From Polyangiaceae bacterium (GTDB taxonomy: Bacteria > Myxococcota_A > Polyangia > Polyangiales > Polyangiaceae): a stretch of DNA of 45,930 nt. Location: contig JAICTZ010000052.1 of assembly GCA_025936115.1 (NCBI GenBank), positions 1-45,930 of the forward strand, given 5' to 3'. The notes beneath the pieces are model-generated. The model made no database searches and was not told the origin of the DNA. It worked only from the letters and a program-made list of their open reading frames with translations. Made by a program: the position numbers and the translations under genes. Shown here one piece after another: positions 1 to 7,500 of the stretch (position 1 is its first letter; the number at the start of each line of letters is the position of its first letter).

Positions 1-266
1 GGGAGGCACTAGGCACGCGCGAAGCGCGTGAGGGGGCGCGCCGGCAAAGCCGGCGCGGGGGCGGGACGCCCCCAGAAACAAGCTAGTGCGAGCGCTGCGA
101 AGCAGCGCTGCGTGGCGCAGCCACGCTCCCAACGATTGCACCGCAATTCCTGGGACACAGCACTAGGAAGCCCCGAAACGTGAGGGTTTGCGCGGCGAGC
201 GACGCTTGGTTTTTTAGACTGGGGCAAACTGGCGGCTAGTGCTAGCGTCGCCCGCCGAATCGCAAA
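1..266. repeat. Hairpin-rich intergenic element (six consecutive short stem-loops)
   Basis: No gene is seen here. The first 155 bases are almost wholly perfect inverted repeats with three-base loops: 14-30 (7 bp, loop GAA), 37-57 (9 bp, loop AAA), 57-73 (7 bp, loop GGA), 91-109 (8 bp, loop GAA), 110-126 (7 bp, loop GCA), and a two-part stem 127-155 (outer 5 bp TCCCA/TGGGA, inner 5 bp ATTGC/GCAAT, loop ACC). The box GCACTAG at 6-12 and 160-166 alternates with its reverse complement CTAGTGC at 83-89 and 236-242. A run of six T lies at 210-215. This looks like a palindromic extragenic repeat or a structured RNA. It lies at the very edge of the window, as expected if the assembly broke in a repeat. 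The identity is not known. Confidence 0.6.
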
Positions 267-626
267 ATGCTGAGGCATAATTCGGAAGGCAGCGTGCTCG
301 GGCCCGCCACCCGCATCACCGGTAGGATCAGCGGCGACGGGGCGATCCGCGTCGAAGGCGGAGTCAAAGGCGACGTGAACGTGAGCGGCCCCGCGGAAAT
401 CGCCGAGGGCGCGAGCGTCGAAGGCACCGTCCACGCCGAAAGCCTCGAGATCGCGGGCTCGCTGCTCGGCGACGCCGTGACGCGCGGCCCGATCGCCGTG
501 CGCGCCGGTGCCCTCGTGCGCGGTGACCTCCGCGGCAGCGAAATCTCCATCGAGCCGGGTTCGCGCGTGTCGGTGCGACTCGACACGCAGGTCGAGCTCG
601 ATCTCGGCGCGCCCCGACGGCGCTAA
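267..626 (+). CDS. Bactofilin family protein (1 of 3)
   Basis: A 119-residue polymer-forming cytoskeletal (bactofilin) protein. The body is a run of short hydrophobic/glycine beta-helix turns (GRISGDGAIRVEGGVKGDV, then repeated 'G.v.GdV' turns), typical of the DUF583/bactofilin right-handed beta-helix. Bactofilins assemble nucleotide-free filaments that scaffold cell-wall enzymes, polar proteins or chromosome-segregation factors; which applies here is unknown. The ATG at 267 has no strong Shine-Dalgarno. The C-terminus is short and arginine-rich (APRRR). It is first of three tandem paralogues in the same direction (gaps 30 and 11 nt), so probably one transcript. Confidence 0.85.
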   Translation: MLRHNSEGSVLGPATRITGRISGDGAIRVEGGVKGDVNVSGPAEIAEGASVEGTVHAESLEIAGSLLGDAVTRGPIAVRAGALVRGDLRGSEISIEPGSRVSVRLDTQVELDLGAPRRR

Positions 627-656
627 GCCACCCACGCAAAGCAAAGAGGATTTTTC

Positions 657-971
657 ATGGCAGGCACGGTGATCGGCGAAGGGCTCAACATCGAAGGCGA
701 TGTGAGCAGCGAAGAAGAGGTGGTGGTGCAGGGCAACCTGCGCGGCAAGCTCACGACGACGGACGCCGTGTCCGTCGGTAGCTCCGCCGTGATCGAAGCG
801 GACGTGAGCGCCCAGAGCCTCACGATCGCCGGGCAAGTGACCGGTGACGTGACGGCGGCCGAACGGGTCGATCTGCAGGCCGGCGGCCGGCTCATCGGCG
901 ACGTGAAAGCCTCGCGCCTGACCATCGCCGACGGAGCCTCGTTCAAGGGCAACGTCGATATGGACGTGTGA
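657..971 (+). CDS. Bactofilin family protein (2 of 3)
   Basis: A 104-residue bactofilin consisting of little more than the beta-helix core. It opens with MAGTVIGEGLNIEGDVSSEE and continues with regular turns such as VVVQGNLRGKL, AVIEADVSAQSLTIAGQVTGDV and RLIGDVKASRL. The ATG at 657 has a good Shine-Dalgarno (AGAGGA about 8 nt upstream). It is the most compact of the three, with no basic or proline-rich tail, so it may form the filament core while its paralogues supply interaction tails (inference). Its stop lies 11 nt before the chosen start of the third bactofilin. Confidence 0.88.
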   Translation: MAGTVIGEGLNIEGDVSSEEEVVVQGNLRGKLTTTDAVSVGSSAVIEADVSAQSLTIAGQVTGDVTAAERVDLQAGGRLIGDVKASRLTIADGASFKGNVDMDV

Positions 972-982
972 GCGGAGCAGCG

Positions 983-1564
983 ATGAACGGCTCCGTCATC
1001 GGGCGTGGAACGGTCGTGCGCGGCAACGTGCGCGGCAGCGGCAGTCTCGAAATCTTGGGCCGCGTCGAAGGCGACGTGAGCGTCACGGGCGAGCTCGTGC
1101 TCGGCGAGGAGAGCGCGGTGCGCGGAAGTGTGACAGGGTCACACATCACCGTCTCGGGAGCCGTGCAGGGCGACGTGCGCGGCAGTGAAGCGGTGCTGCT
1201 CGAGCGCGGGGCCCGTGTGGTCGGTGACCTCACGGCGCCGCGCATCGGCGTGGCGACCGGAGCGCTCGTCAAAGGCCTCGTGCGCACGGACGGCGAGCCG
1301 GCGCTCGGCGCGCCACGGCGCCCGGCGACAGCAATGGGTGCGCGATCTCCCGCGTTTCCGGCCCGGCCTCCGGCCGCACCCCCAGCGCCTCCACCCACGA
1401 AATCGGAGCCGCGCGAGCCAGAGGGAGCGCCCGAGGAAGAACTCGAGTCCGAGCCTCCCGCGCCTCCGAAAGACGCGAAACCTGCGCGCGAAGCTCCGCC
1501 GCCCCCGGTCGTGCCCGCCCTCGCCAAGGGCGCCAAAGCCAAAAAGAAGAAGCGCGAAGATTGA
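983..1564 (+). CDS. Bactofilin with proline-rich, lysine-ended tail (3 of 3)
   Basis: About 193 residues. The first ~105 form the bactofilin beta-helix (GSVIGRGTVVRGNVRGSG and further 'G.V.G.v' turns). The last ~85 are disordered, rich in Pro, Ala and Glu, and end in a basic stretch AKKKKRED. Myxobacterial bactofilins with charged tails are known to recruit partners, so the tail is the likely interaction region. The ATG at 983 is chosen because GGAG at 974-977 gives a good Shine-Dalgarno spacing. A GTG at 968 overlapping the upstream TGA by 4 nt is the alternative and adds five residues. Confidence 0.85.
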   Translation: MNGSVIGRGTVVRGNVRGSGSLEILGRVEGDVSVTGELVLGEESAVRGSVTGSHITVSGAVQGDVRGSEAVLLERGARVVGDLTAPRIGVATGALVKGLVRTDGEPALGAPRRPATAMGARSPAFPARPPAAPPAPPPTKSEPREPEGAPEEELESEPPAPPKDAKPAREAPPPPVVPALAKGAKAKKKKRED

Positions 1565-1635
1565 GTCGCAGCGCCGGACGGACGGCGCGCGGAATCGAAC
1601 GACAGCGCGCATCGGGGCGTGTACGCTGGCGGGTG

Positions 1636-2352
1636 ATGCGCGTGGCACGGCTCGCGATGGGCGGTGGACTCCTCGGGGTGCTTCTCCTCGTGTCATCGGC
1701 GCGAGCAGCGAACGAGAACAAAGAGCGCCCGCTCTCGACCAGTGAAATCGAGGGCTGGCTCGAGGCAGAACCAGGCGGAGCGCCCGCCGACCAGGGCACG
1801 ACGCCCGGCGCCGAGCAACCGCTGCCCGCCCCGCGCCGCCACGGCTTCGTCGTGGAGAGCGGGCTCGGGTTCGTCACGCAAATCGGCTCGCTCAAGCACA
1901 TTGCGCCGACTGCGCCCGACTTCCAGCTGCGCCTCGGCTACGAGGTGCTCCATTGGCTGATGCCGTTCGTCGAGGGCGACGTGGCGTTCGCTTCGACGGC
2001 CTACGCGAGCGAGCCGCCGCCGCCGCGCTCCTACTATCATTACGGAGCGGGCGCGGGCGTCCGCTTCACCCTGCCCGTGAGCCGTATCTTCGCGCTGCTC
2101 GCCCAGGGCAGCGTCGGTTTCGCGCGTGTCTCGGAGCAAAATGTGCTCTCCGTCTACGGCTTCCCGCACGCGGACGACCCCAACCTCTACTACGGCGGCG
2201 AGCTCGGCCTCGAATGGTACCAGGTGAGCCCGCACCTGGCGCTCGCGGTGCACGCGGGTGTGAAAAGCTACGGGCAAGGCCTCACGCGGGATCGCGGCGG
2301 GGAGCCGCCGCTGGCCGTCGTAGCGAGCGCGGCGCTGCGCTACGCCTTCTGA
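1636..2352 (+). CDS. Putative outer-membrane beta-barrel protein
   Basis: About 238 residues. The N-terminus has a basic start, a hydrophobic core (GGGLLGVLLLVSSARA) and a plausible signal-peptidase site before ANENKE. A Pro/Gly-rich linker follows, then from about residue 70 alternating hydrophobic strands rich in Tyr, Phe and Gly, ending in the aromatic C-terminus AALRYAF, the usual mark of an outer-membrane barrel recognised by the BAM machinery. An upstream start at 1561 would place 25 Arg-rich residues before the signal peptide, so the ATG at 1636 is preferred. It follows the bactofilins in the same direction and may be cotranscribed. The ligand is unknown. Confidence 0.7.
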   Translation: MRVARLAMGGGLLGVLLLVSSARAANENKERPLSTSEIEGWLEAEPGGAPADQGTTPGAEQPLPAPRRHGFVVESGLGFVTQIGSLKHIAPTAPDFQLRLGYEVLHWLMPFVEGDVAFASTAYASEPPPPRSYYHYGAGAGVRFTLPVSRIFALLAQGSVGFARVSEQNVLSVYGFPHADDPNLYYGGELGLEWYQVSPHLALAVHAGVKSYGQGLTRDRGGEPPLAVVASAALRYAF

Positions 2353-2368
2353 GCAAAGCCGAAGCGCC

Positions 2369-2464
2369 AAGGCCGAAACCGGCCGTCCGTTTGGTGGCCT
2401 TTCGTATAAAACGTCGCCGAGCGGCTTGCTTCCGGAGCGGACGGCAGTAAGAAGTTGGCTTCTT
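2369..2464 (+). promoter_or_regulatory. Intergenic inverted repeats and -10-like box before the SUKH gene
   Basis: Between 2352 and 2481 there is a long-armed inverted repeat AAGGCC (2369-2374) / GGCCTT (2396-2401). It encloses a small GGCCG-AAAC-CGGCC hairpin and runs into TTTCG, which could be a weak terminator for the barrel gene. A TATAAA box (2405-2410) follows, and then a perfect hairpin AAGAAG-TTGG-CTTCTT (2449-2464) just before the GTG of the next gene. No convincing -35 element is visible. The function is inferred from position only. Confidence 0.25.
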
Positions 2465-2480
2465 TCCGAATGGTTATCCG

Positions 2481-3128
2481 GTGCCACCGGCGCCGGACGC
2501 CCCTGAAGGTCCCGGCGAAGTGGATAGCGATCTCGCCGAAGCGTTACAAGCCCTGAAAGCCGCCTTCGAGCGGCGCGTGTTACCGGCGCAGTTCGGCAAG
2601 GCCGAACAGGCGCGCGTCGACCTGTTACGCAGCCGTCTGCGGGTGCCGCGACGCTTCCGCGAGTTCTTGCTCGCGGCCGATCCCATCGACGTGGAGACAC
2701 GCACACCGGCCGAACGAGTGCGGCTCGTGCCGTCCGCAAAGTTACTCGAGGAGCAACATGGCTTGTCGCTCGCGGAGGACGGCAGCGCGCGCTCGGGGCC
2801 GAGTCCGTCGGGTTGGCGGCCCTCGTGGGTGGTGATCGCGCATAGCGCGCTGCTGGGCGATCCGTACTTTTTGGACGTCGCGAGCCCCGACGCGGAGGGC
2901 GACTGCCAGGTCTTCACGGCCATGAGCGGCACGGACAACTGGAAGCCGCGGCTCTGCGCCTCGAGCTTTGCGACCTTCTTGCGCATCCTAGCGATCGGCA
3001 TGGAAGTTGCGAAGAACTTCCCCGACCGCGACGTCGACATGGATGACGAGCAGGTCTTCCGCGAACAACTCGGACCGCGCATTCGCGAGCACGACCCCGC
3101 CGCGGCCAAAGCGGGACACTGGACGTGA
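2481..3128 (+). CDS. SMI1/KNR4 (SUKH) family protein
   Basis: A 215-residue protein with the SUKH fold pattern: 'RLRVPRRFREFLLAAD' near residue 52 (the LP..ykeFLl helix), a central 'VVIAHSALLGDPYFLDV' (GDPYFLD is a hallmark), and a C-terminal 'W...LCASSFATFLRIL' helix. SUKH proteins are known as immunity proteins to contact-dependent or polymorphic toxins, but many are orphan adaptors. No toxin gene is nearby. The start is GTG at 2481. Its stop overlaps the hisD start by 4 nt (GTGA), implying translational coupling with a histidine-biosynthesis gene, which is an unexpected partner. Confidence 0.75.
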   Translation: MPPAPDAPEGPGEVDSDLAEALQALKAAFERRVLPAQFGKAEQARVDLLRSRLRVPRRFREFLLAADPIDVETRTPAERVRLVPSAKLLEEQHGLSLAEDGSARSGPSPSGWRPSWVVIAHSALLGDPYFLDVASPDAEGDCQVFTAMSGTDNWKPRLCASSFATFLRILAIGMEVAKNFPDRDVDMDDEQVFREQLGPRIREHDPAAAKAGHWT

Positions 3129-4423
3129 GCGCGCCAGCCGAGCTGTTCCGGGCAGTCGTCGAAGGCACGCCCGAGTTCGACGCGCTGCTCGCCAAACTGC
3201 GGCGCCGCGGCGAATCCGATCTCGCGCGCGTCGAGCCCGCCGTGCGCGAGATCCTCGAAGCCGTGCGGCATGACGGCGACCGCGCTCTCACGACGCTCGT
3301 CGAGCGCTTCGAGGGCCGGCGTCCGGAGCGCTTCTTCGTGCGGGATTACGGCGGTGCTGCGGCGCTCGCCGCGCTGCCCGTCGCGGTGCGCGACGCGCTC
3401 GAACGTGCGACCGCGCGCATTCGCCGCTACCACGAGCGCCAGCTCGAAGGGCTGCTCGGGTTCGAATACGAGGAGGACGGCGTGCGGCTCGGCAGCCGCG
3501 TGCTGCCGATCGAGCGCGTCGGCGTGTACGTGCCGGGCGGCAAGGCGCGTTATCCTTCGAGCGTCCTGATGTCGGCGATCCCCGCCGCCGTCGCCGGTGT
3601 GAAGGACATCATCGTCGCGTCGCCGGACACGAGCGTCGAGGTGCGCGCGGCCTGTCACCTCGCCGGCGTGCACGGACTGCTCGACGCGGGCGGCGCGCAA
3701 GCGATCGGAGCGCTCGCCTACGGCACGGAGAGCGTGCCCAGGGTCGCTAAAATCGTGGGCCCCGGCAACATCTACGTCGCCGCGGCCAAGCGACTCGTGT
3801 TCGGCGAGGTATCGATCGACAGCATCGCCGGACCAAGCGAGATCCTCGTGGTCGCCGACGACAGCGCCGACCCGGCGATTATCGCCGCCGATCTCTTGTC
3901 CCAAGCCGAGCACGACGAGGCAGCCTATGCGCTGCTCGTCACGACCAGCCGCGCGCTCGTCGACGCCGTCCGGAGCGAGCTCTCGCGCCAGCTCGCGACG
4001 CAGCCGCGCCGGGCCATCGCTGAAATTTCGTTGCGGGAGCACGGCGCCGCGCTCGTCGTGCACTCGGCCGAGCGGCTCTCGGCCGTCGCGCACGAGCTCG
4101 CCGCCGAGCACGTCGCGGTGCAGACGCGGGAGCCGCGGCGCACCGCAGACGCCATTCGTGCGGCGGGAGCCTTGTTCGTCGGCTCGAACACGCCCGAAGC
4201 CGCGGGCGACTACCTGGCGGGCCCGTCGCACGTTCTGCCGACGGGTGGGGCAGCGCGGTACGCCTCGCCGCTCGGCGTCTACGACTTCGTCGCGCGGAGC
4301 TCGATAATTGAATACACACGCGAGGCGCTTGCCGCTCAGGGGGAAGCGATTGCCACCTTCGCCCGCGCCGAAGGGCTCGAGGCGCACGCTCGCGCCGTCG
4401 AGATCCGGACCTCGAAGTCATAG
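3125..4423 (+). CDS. hisD: Histidinol dehydrogenase
   Basis: A 432-residue NAD- and Zn-dependent enzyme that oxidises L-histidinol to L-histidine in two steps, the last steps of histidine synthesis. The signature is clear: GVYVPGGKARYPSSVLMSA (133-151), VGPGNIYVAAAKRLVFG (211-227) and SIAGPSEILVVAD (233-245). Predicted Zn ligands are Q260, H263, D362 and H421; the catalytic Glu/His pair is E328-H329. All are present, so it should be active. It starts at GTG 3125, overlapping the SUKH gene by 4 nt. No other his gene is in the window, so it is separated from the rest of its pathway. Confidence 0.96.
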   Translation: MSAPAELFRAVVEGTPEFDALLAKLRRRGESDLARVEPAVREILEAVRHDGDRALTTLVERFEGRRPERFFVRDYGGAAALAALPVAVRDALERATARIRRYHERQLEGLLGFEYEEDGVRLGSRVLPIERVGVYVPGGKARYPSSVLMSAIPAAVAGVKDIIVASPDTSVEVRAACHLAGVHGLLDAGGAQAIGALAYGTESVPRVAKIVGPGNIYVAAAKRLVFGEVSIDSIAGPSEILVVADDSADPAIIAADLLSQAEHDEAAYALLVTTSRALVDAVRSELSRQLATQPRRAIAEISLREHGAALVVHSAERLSAVAHELAAEHVAVQTREPRRTADAIRAAGALFVGSNTPEAAGDYLAGPSHVLPTGGAARYASPLGVYDFVARSSIIEYTREALAAQGEAIATFARAEGLEAHARAVEIRTSKS

Positions 4424-4488
4424 CGTCGGCGAGGGCTCTCCGAGACCCGCCTAAATTCGTTCTCGAGGCTTGGAGTAGCGACAGGGCC

Positions 4489-4519
4489 GATCGGCGGCTA
4501 TCGTTCCGATCCCCTTTTT
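4489..4519 (+). terminator. Possible intrinsic terminator or 5' leader hairpin
   Basis: Inverted repeat GATCGG (4489-4494) / CCGATC (4506-4511) with an 11-nt loop, followed by CCC and five T (4515-4519). It lies 66 nt after the hisD stop and directly before the GGAGGAG Shine-Dalgarno of the next gene. It could therefore terminate hisD or sit in the metzincin leader. The stem is short, so this is tentative. Confidence 0.3.
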
Positions 4520-4528
4520 GGAGGAGCC

Positions 4529-7500
4529 ATGAAGCTTTCCTCGCGTCTCGCTCGGTCGGCCGTCGCGTCCATGTTCGCGTTAGTGGGAGCGACGAGCTGC
4601 GCCCAGGAGCGCGCCCCCATCAACCGCGTGCAGCCGGACGCGCTCGATAAATCCTTCTTCGTCGGCAAGCTCGACGACGAGAGCGATGATCCCGAGTTTT
4701 ACAAGCGCGGTACGGTAGTCAGCGTCGACTACGGCGCGGCACAGGACGGTCTGTTCACGGCGACGTACGGACAGCCGCTCTCGCGAATCCGCTGGGAAAT
4801 CACCGAGACGGCGCTCAACGCCCGGCTCTCGTACGAGCGGGTCTCGGGCACCGACGCCACGGGGAAATCGATGAACGGCGCGGGCTTGCCCACGCGCGCG
4901 GGGCAAATCGTCGCGAGTTACGCCATCACGAGCCACTTCGACATCAAGCGTGATTACAACCCGCAGACCGGGGAGCCGCTCAACGTCGTCGTCGAGAATT
5001 CGACGGACAAGCCCTGGTACGCGCGAGAGTTCATGCGCGTCGACTGGTCCAAGAATCTGATCACGGACGCGTACGACTACGACACGCTCGCGCAGACGGG
5101 TATCTACGGCGGCGTCGAGTACGAGCCCACGAGCTACACCGTGCTCGATCCATCCGATCCGGACGCGCCGATGTTCGCTCCGGGCGAAGGTTACTTCGAC
5201 GTGACGAACAAGGTGTACGCGACACCGCAGAGCGTCGACGTGTCGAGCCTCGGCATCGGGCTCGACACGATACCCGCCTGCTGGCTCGGCGGCGAGTTTC
5301 ACGGCGGCACGTCACCCTCCGGTAACTGCAACCCCGTGCAGCTCACGATTCGCGAGTCCTTCCGCAAGATCGTCGACCACGACTACGAGCCGACCGACGA
5401 GGACGGCTATCGCTTCCAGACGCTCGGCGCGTTCAACGTCGAACGACAGGGTTACGATCGGAGCTACGGACAGATCGACACGAACTGGCACCGCTTCATC
5501 TCGCGCTACAACATCTGGCAGCGCAGCCACTTTTACGCCGATCCCGAGCGCATGAGCGGACCTATCGCGTGCGCGACCAAGCAGACGACCGAGGACCCGA
5601 CCGGCGACCCCAACGCCGATCCCAACCGCGATCTCGACGGTGACGGCACGGCCGACGAGTGCCAAGCCGCCGGCCCCGGCTCGCGCTGCGACATCTTCTC
5701 GCACAAGTGCACGCTGCCGTTCAGCCAGCGCCAGACAGTCACCATCCCCTGGTATTTGGCGGGCGACGCGAGCTACTTCGATCCGACCGATTGGGGCGTC
5801 GAGGAGTGGGATCTGGCGCTGAAGACGGCCGTGCAGACGGCGCGCCTCACCGAGTGCCGGCGTGCAGGCGGCGGCAACTGTGACGCCGACTACCCGATGT
5901 GGCGCGGCCAGCAAGACGACAACGAAGAAGCCGTCGCTATCTCGCGTGAGTTCAACGCTTGCCAGCGCGCTCGCGGCTGGGGCGAAAAGAGCTGCGCCGA
6001 CGACGCGCGCGCCGCCGCCCGAGCGCTCGCGGCCGCGCGCGGCAACGCCGACGACCCGAGCACGCTCGCCATCGGCGAAATCGTGAGCATGCCGCCCGTG
6101 CTCACGCTCTGCCACGACCCCGTGCAGACGAGTGATCACCCGGACTGCGGCCCGCGCGGTCTCGCGCCGCGCCTCGGCGACATCCGCTACCACATCGTCG
6201 ACGCCATCGAGAATCCACAGACGCCGAGCCCCTGGGGGATCATGGTCGACGCCGACGACCCGCTCACGGGTGAAAAAGTCGCGGGGTCGATGAACATCTG
6301 GACGTACGTGACGGACACGGCCGCCCAAACGCTCGTCGATCTCGTGCGCTACGTGAACGGGGAGCTTTCGACGGCGGCGATCACGAACGGCCAGTACGTC
6401 GATAATTATGCCGGCGCCGTCAAGCTCGCTGGCGCAGGCGGCCTGCCGACGCTCACGAGGACGCAAATCAACGAGCGTCTCGCTGCGGCGACGTCGCTCG
6501 ACGTGAAGGCGTTCAGCGCGATCGCGAAGACACCGCCGAGCGACGACGTGCAGCGGCTCCTGAGCGCCGCCAAGGCACGCGTGCTCGACGTGGCCGCGAG
6601 CTCGGACGTAGCCTCTCCCGCCCTTGCGCGAGCCGCTACGACGCTCGGCTCGGCGCGCGGGACGCCGCTCGAGTCCGCGCTCTTGAACGCGCCGATGCTG
6701 CAACTGGCCGGGCTCGGCGGCAACGTGCCGGCCGGCGGCAGCCTGATGAACGTCGTGTCGCCGCTCGCGCTCAATAACCCCATGATGCGCGCTCGCCTGT
6801 CCGAGATGCGCGAAAATGCGCTCGCCGAACGCGGCGCGTGCATCGTGAGCGAAGCGCCCGAACCGTCGTCGCTGTCGGGTCTCGCGGACATCATGGCGCG
6901 CAAGTTCCCGCGCGGTGACAACGAGACGGCCACCGACACGAAGGATCGTAATCAGCGCATGCTCGACTACGTCAAGCGCCGCTATCATTACGGCGTGCTG
7001 GCGCACGAGATGGGCCACTCGATTGGCCTGCGCCACAACTTCGTGAGCAGCGCGGCTCCCCTCTTCTACCGGCCGCAGTACTGGCAGCTGCGCACGAAGA
7101 ACGGCAGCGTCTCGAGCGCGTGCAAGGACGCCGTCACGGACGGCTCGACGTGCGTGGGCCCGCGCTACTTCGACCCCGTGACGGACGAAGAGCAGTCTCA
7201 GCTGATCTGGATGTTCATGCAGTCCACGGTGATGGACTACCCGGGCGAGGTCGCTCAAGACATGCTCGGCCTCGGCGTGACGGATTTTGCCGCCGCGCGC
7301 TTCTTCTACGCCGACACGAGCTCCGTCTACACGGACTCGCGCTACCTCGCCGGCAGTGCGGTCGGCACCGGAATTTCGGCGGCCACCGACACCTTCGGTG
7401 GGCTCATCGGCGTCCGCTATGGCGTGCGCGCCGGGGGCCTCGGGTCGAACGGCGTGAACGAGTTCCACTACTCGGCGCTGCAGAAGAACTACGGGCTGAT

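Noticed and set aside
1..166. CRISPR-like array from the regular hairpins
   Set aside because: Stems differ in sequence, there are no identical repeats with unique spacers, and no cas gene is present.
2481..3128. Toxin-immunity locus suggested by the SUKH protein
   Set aside because: No polymorphic toxin, secretion or VgrG/PAAR gene is nearby; the partner is hisD.
2474..4387. 637-residue minus-strand frame opposite the SUKH gene and hisD
   Set aside because: Antisense to hisD, whose metal and catalytic residues are all conserved.
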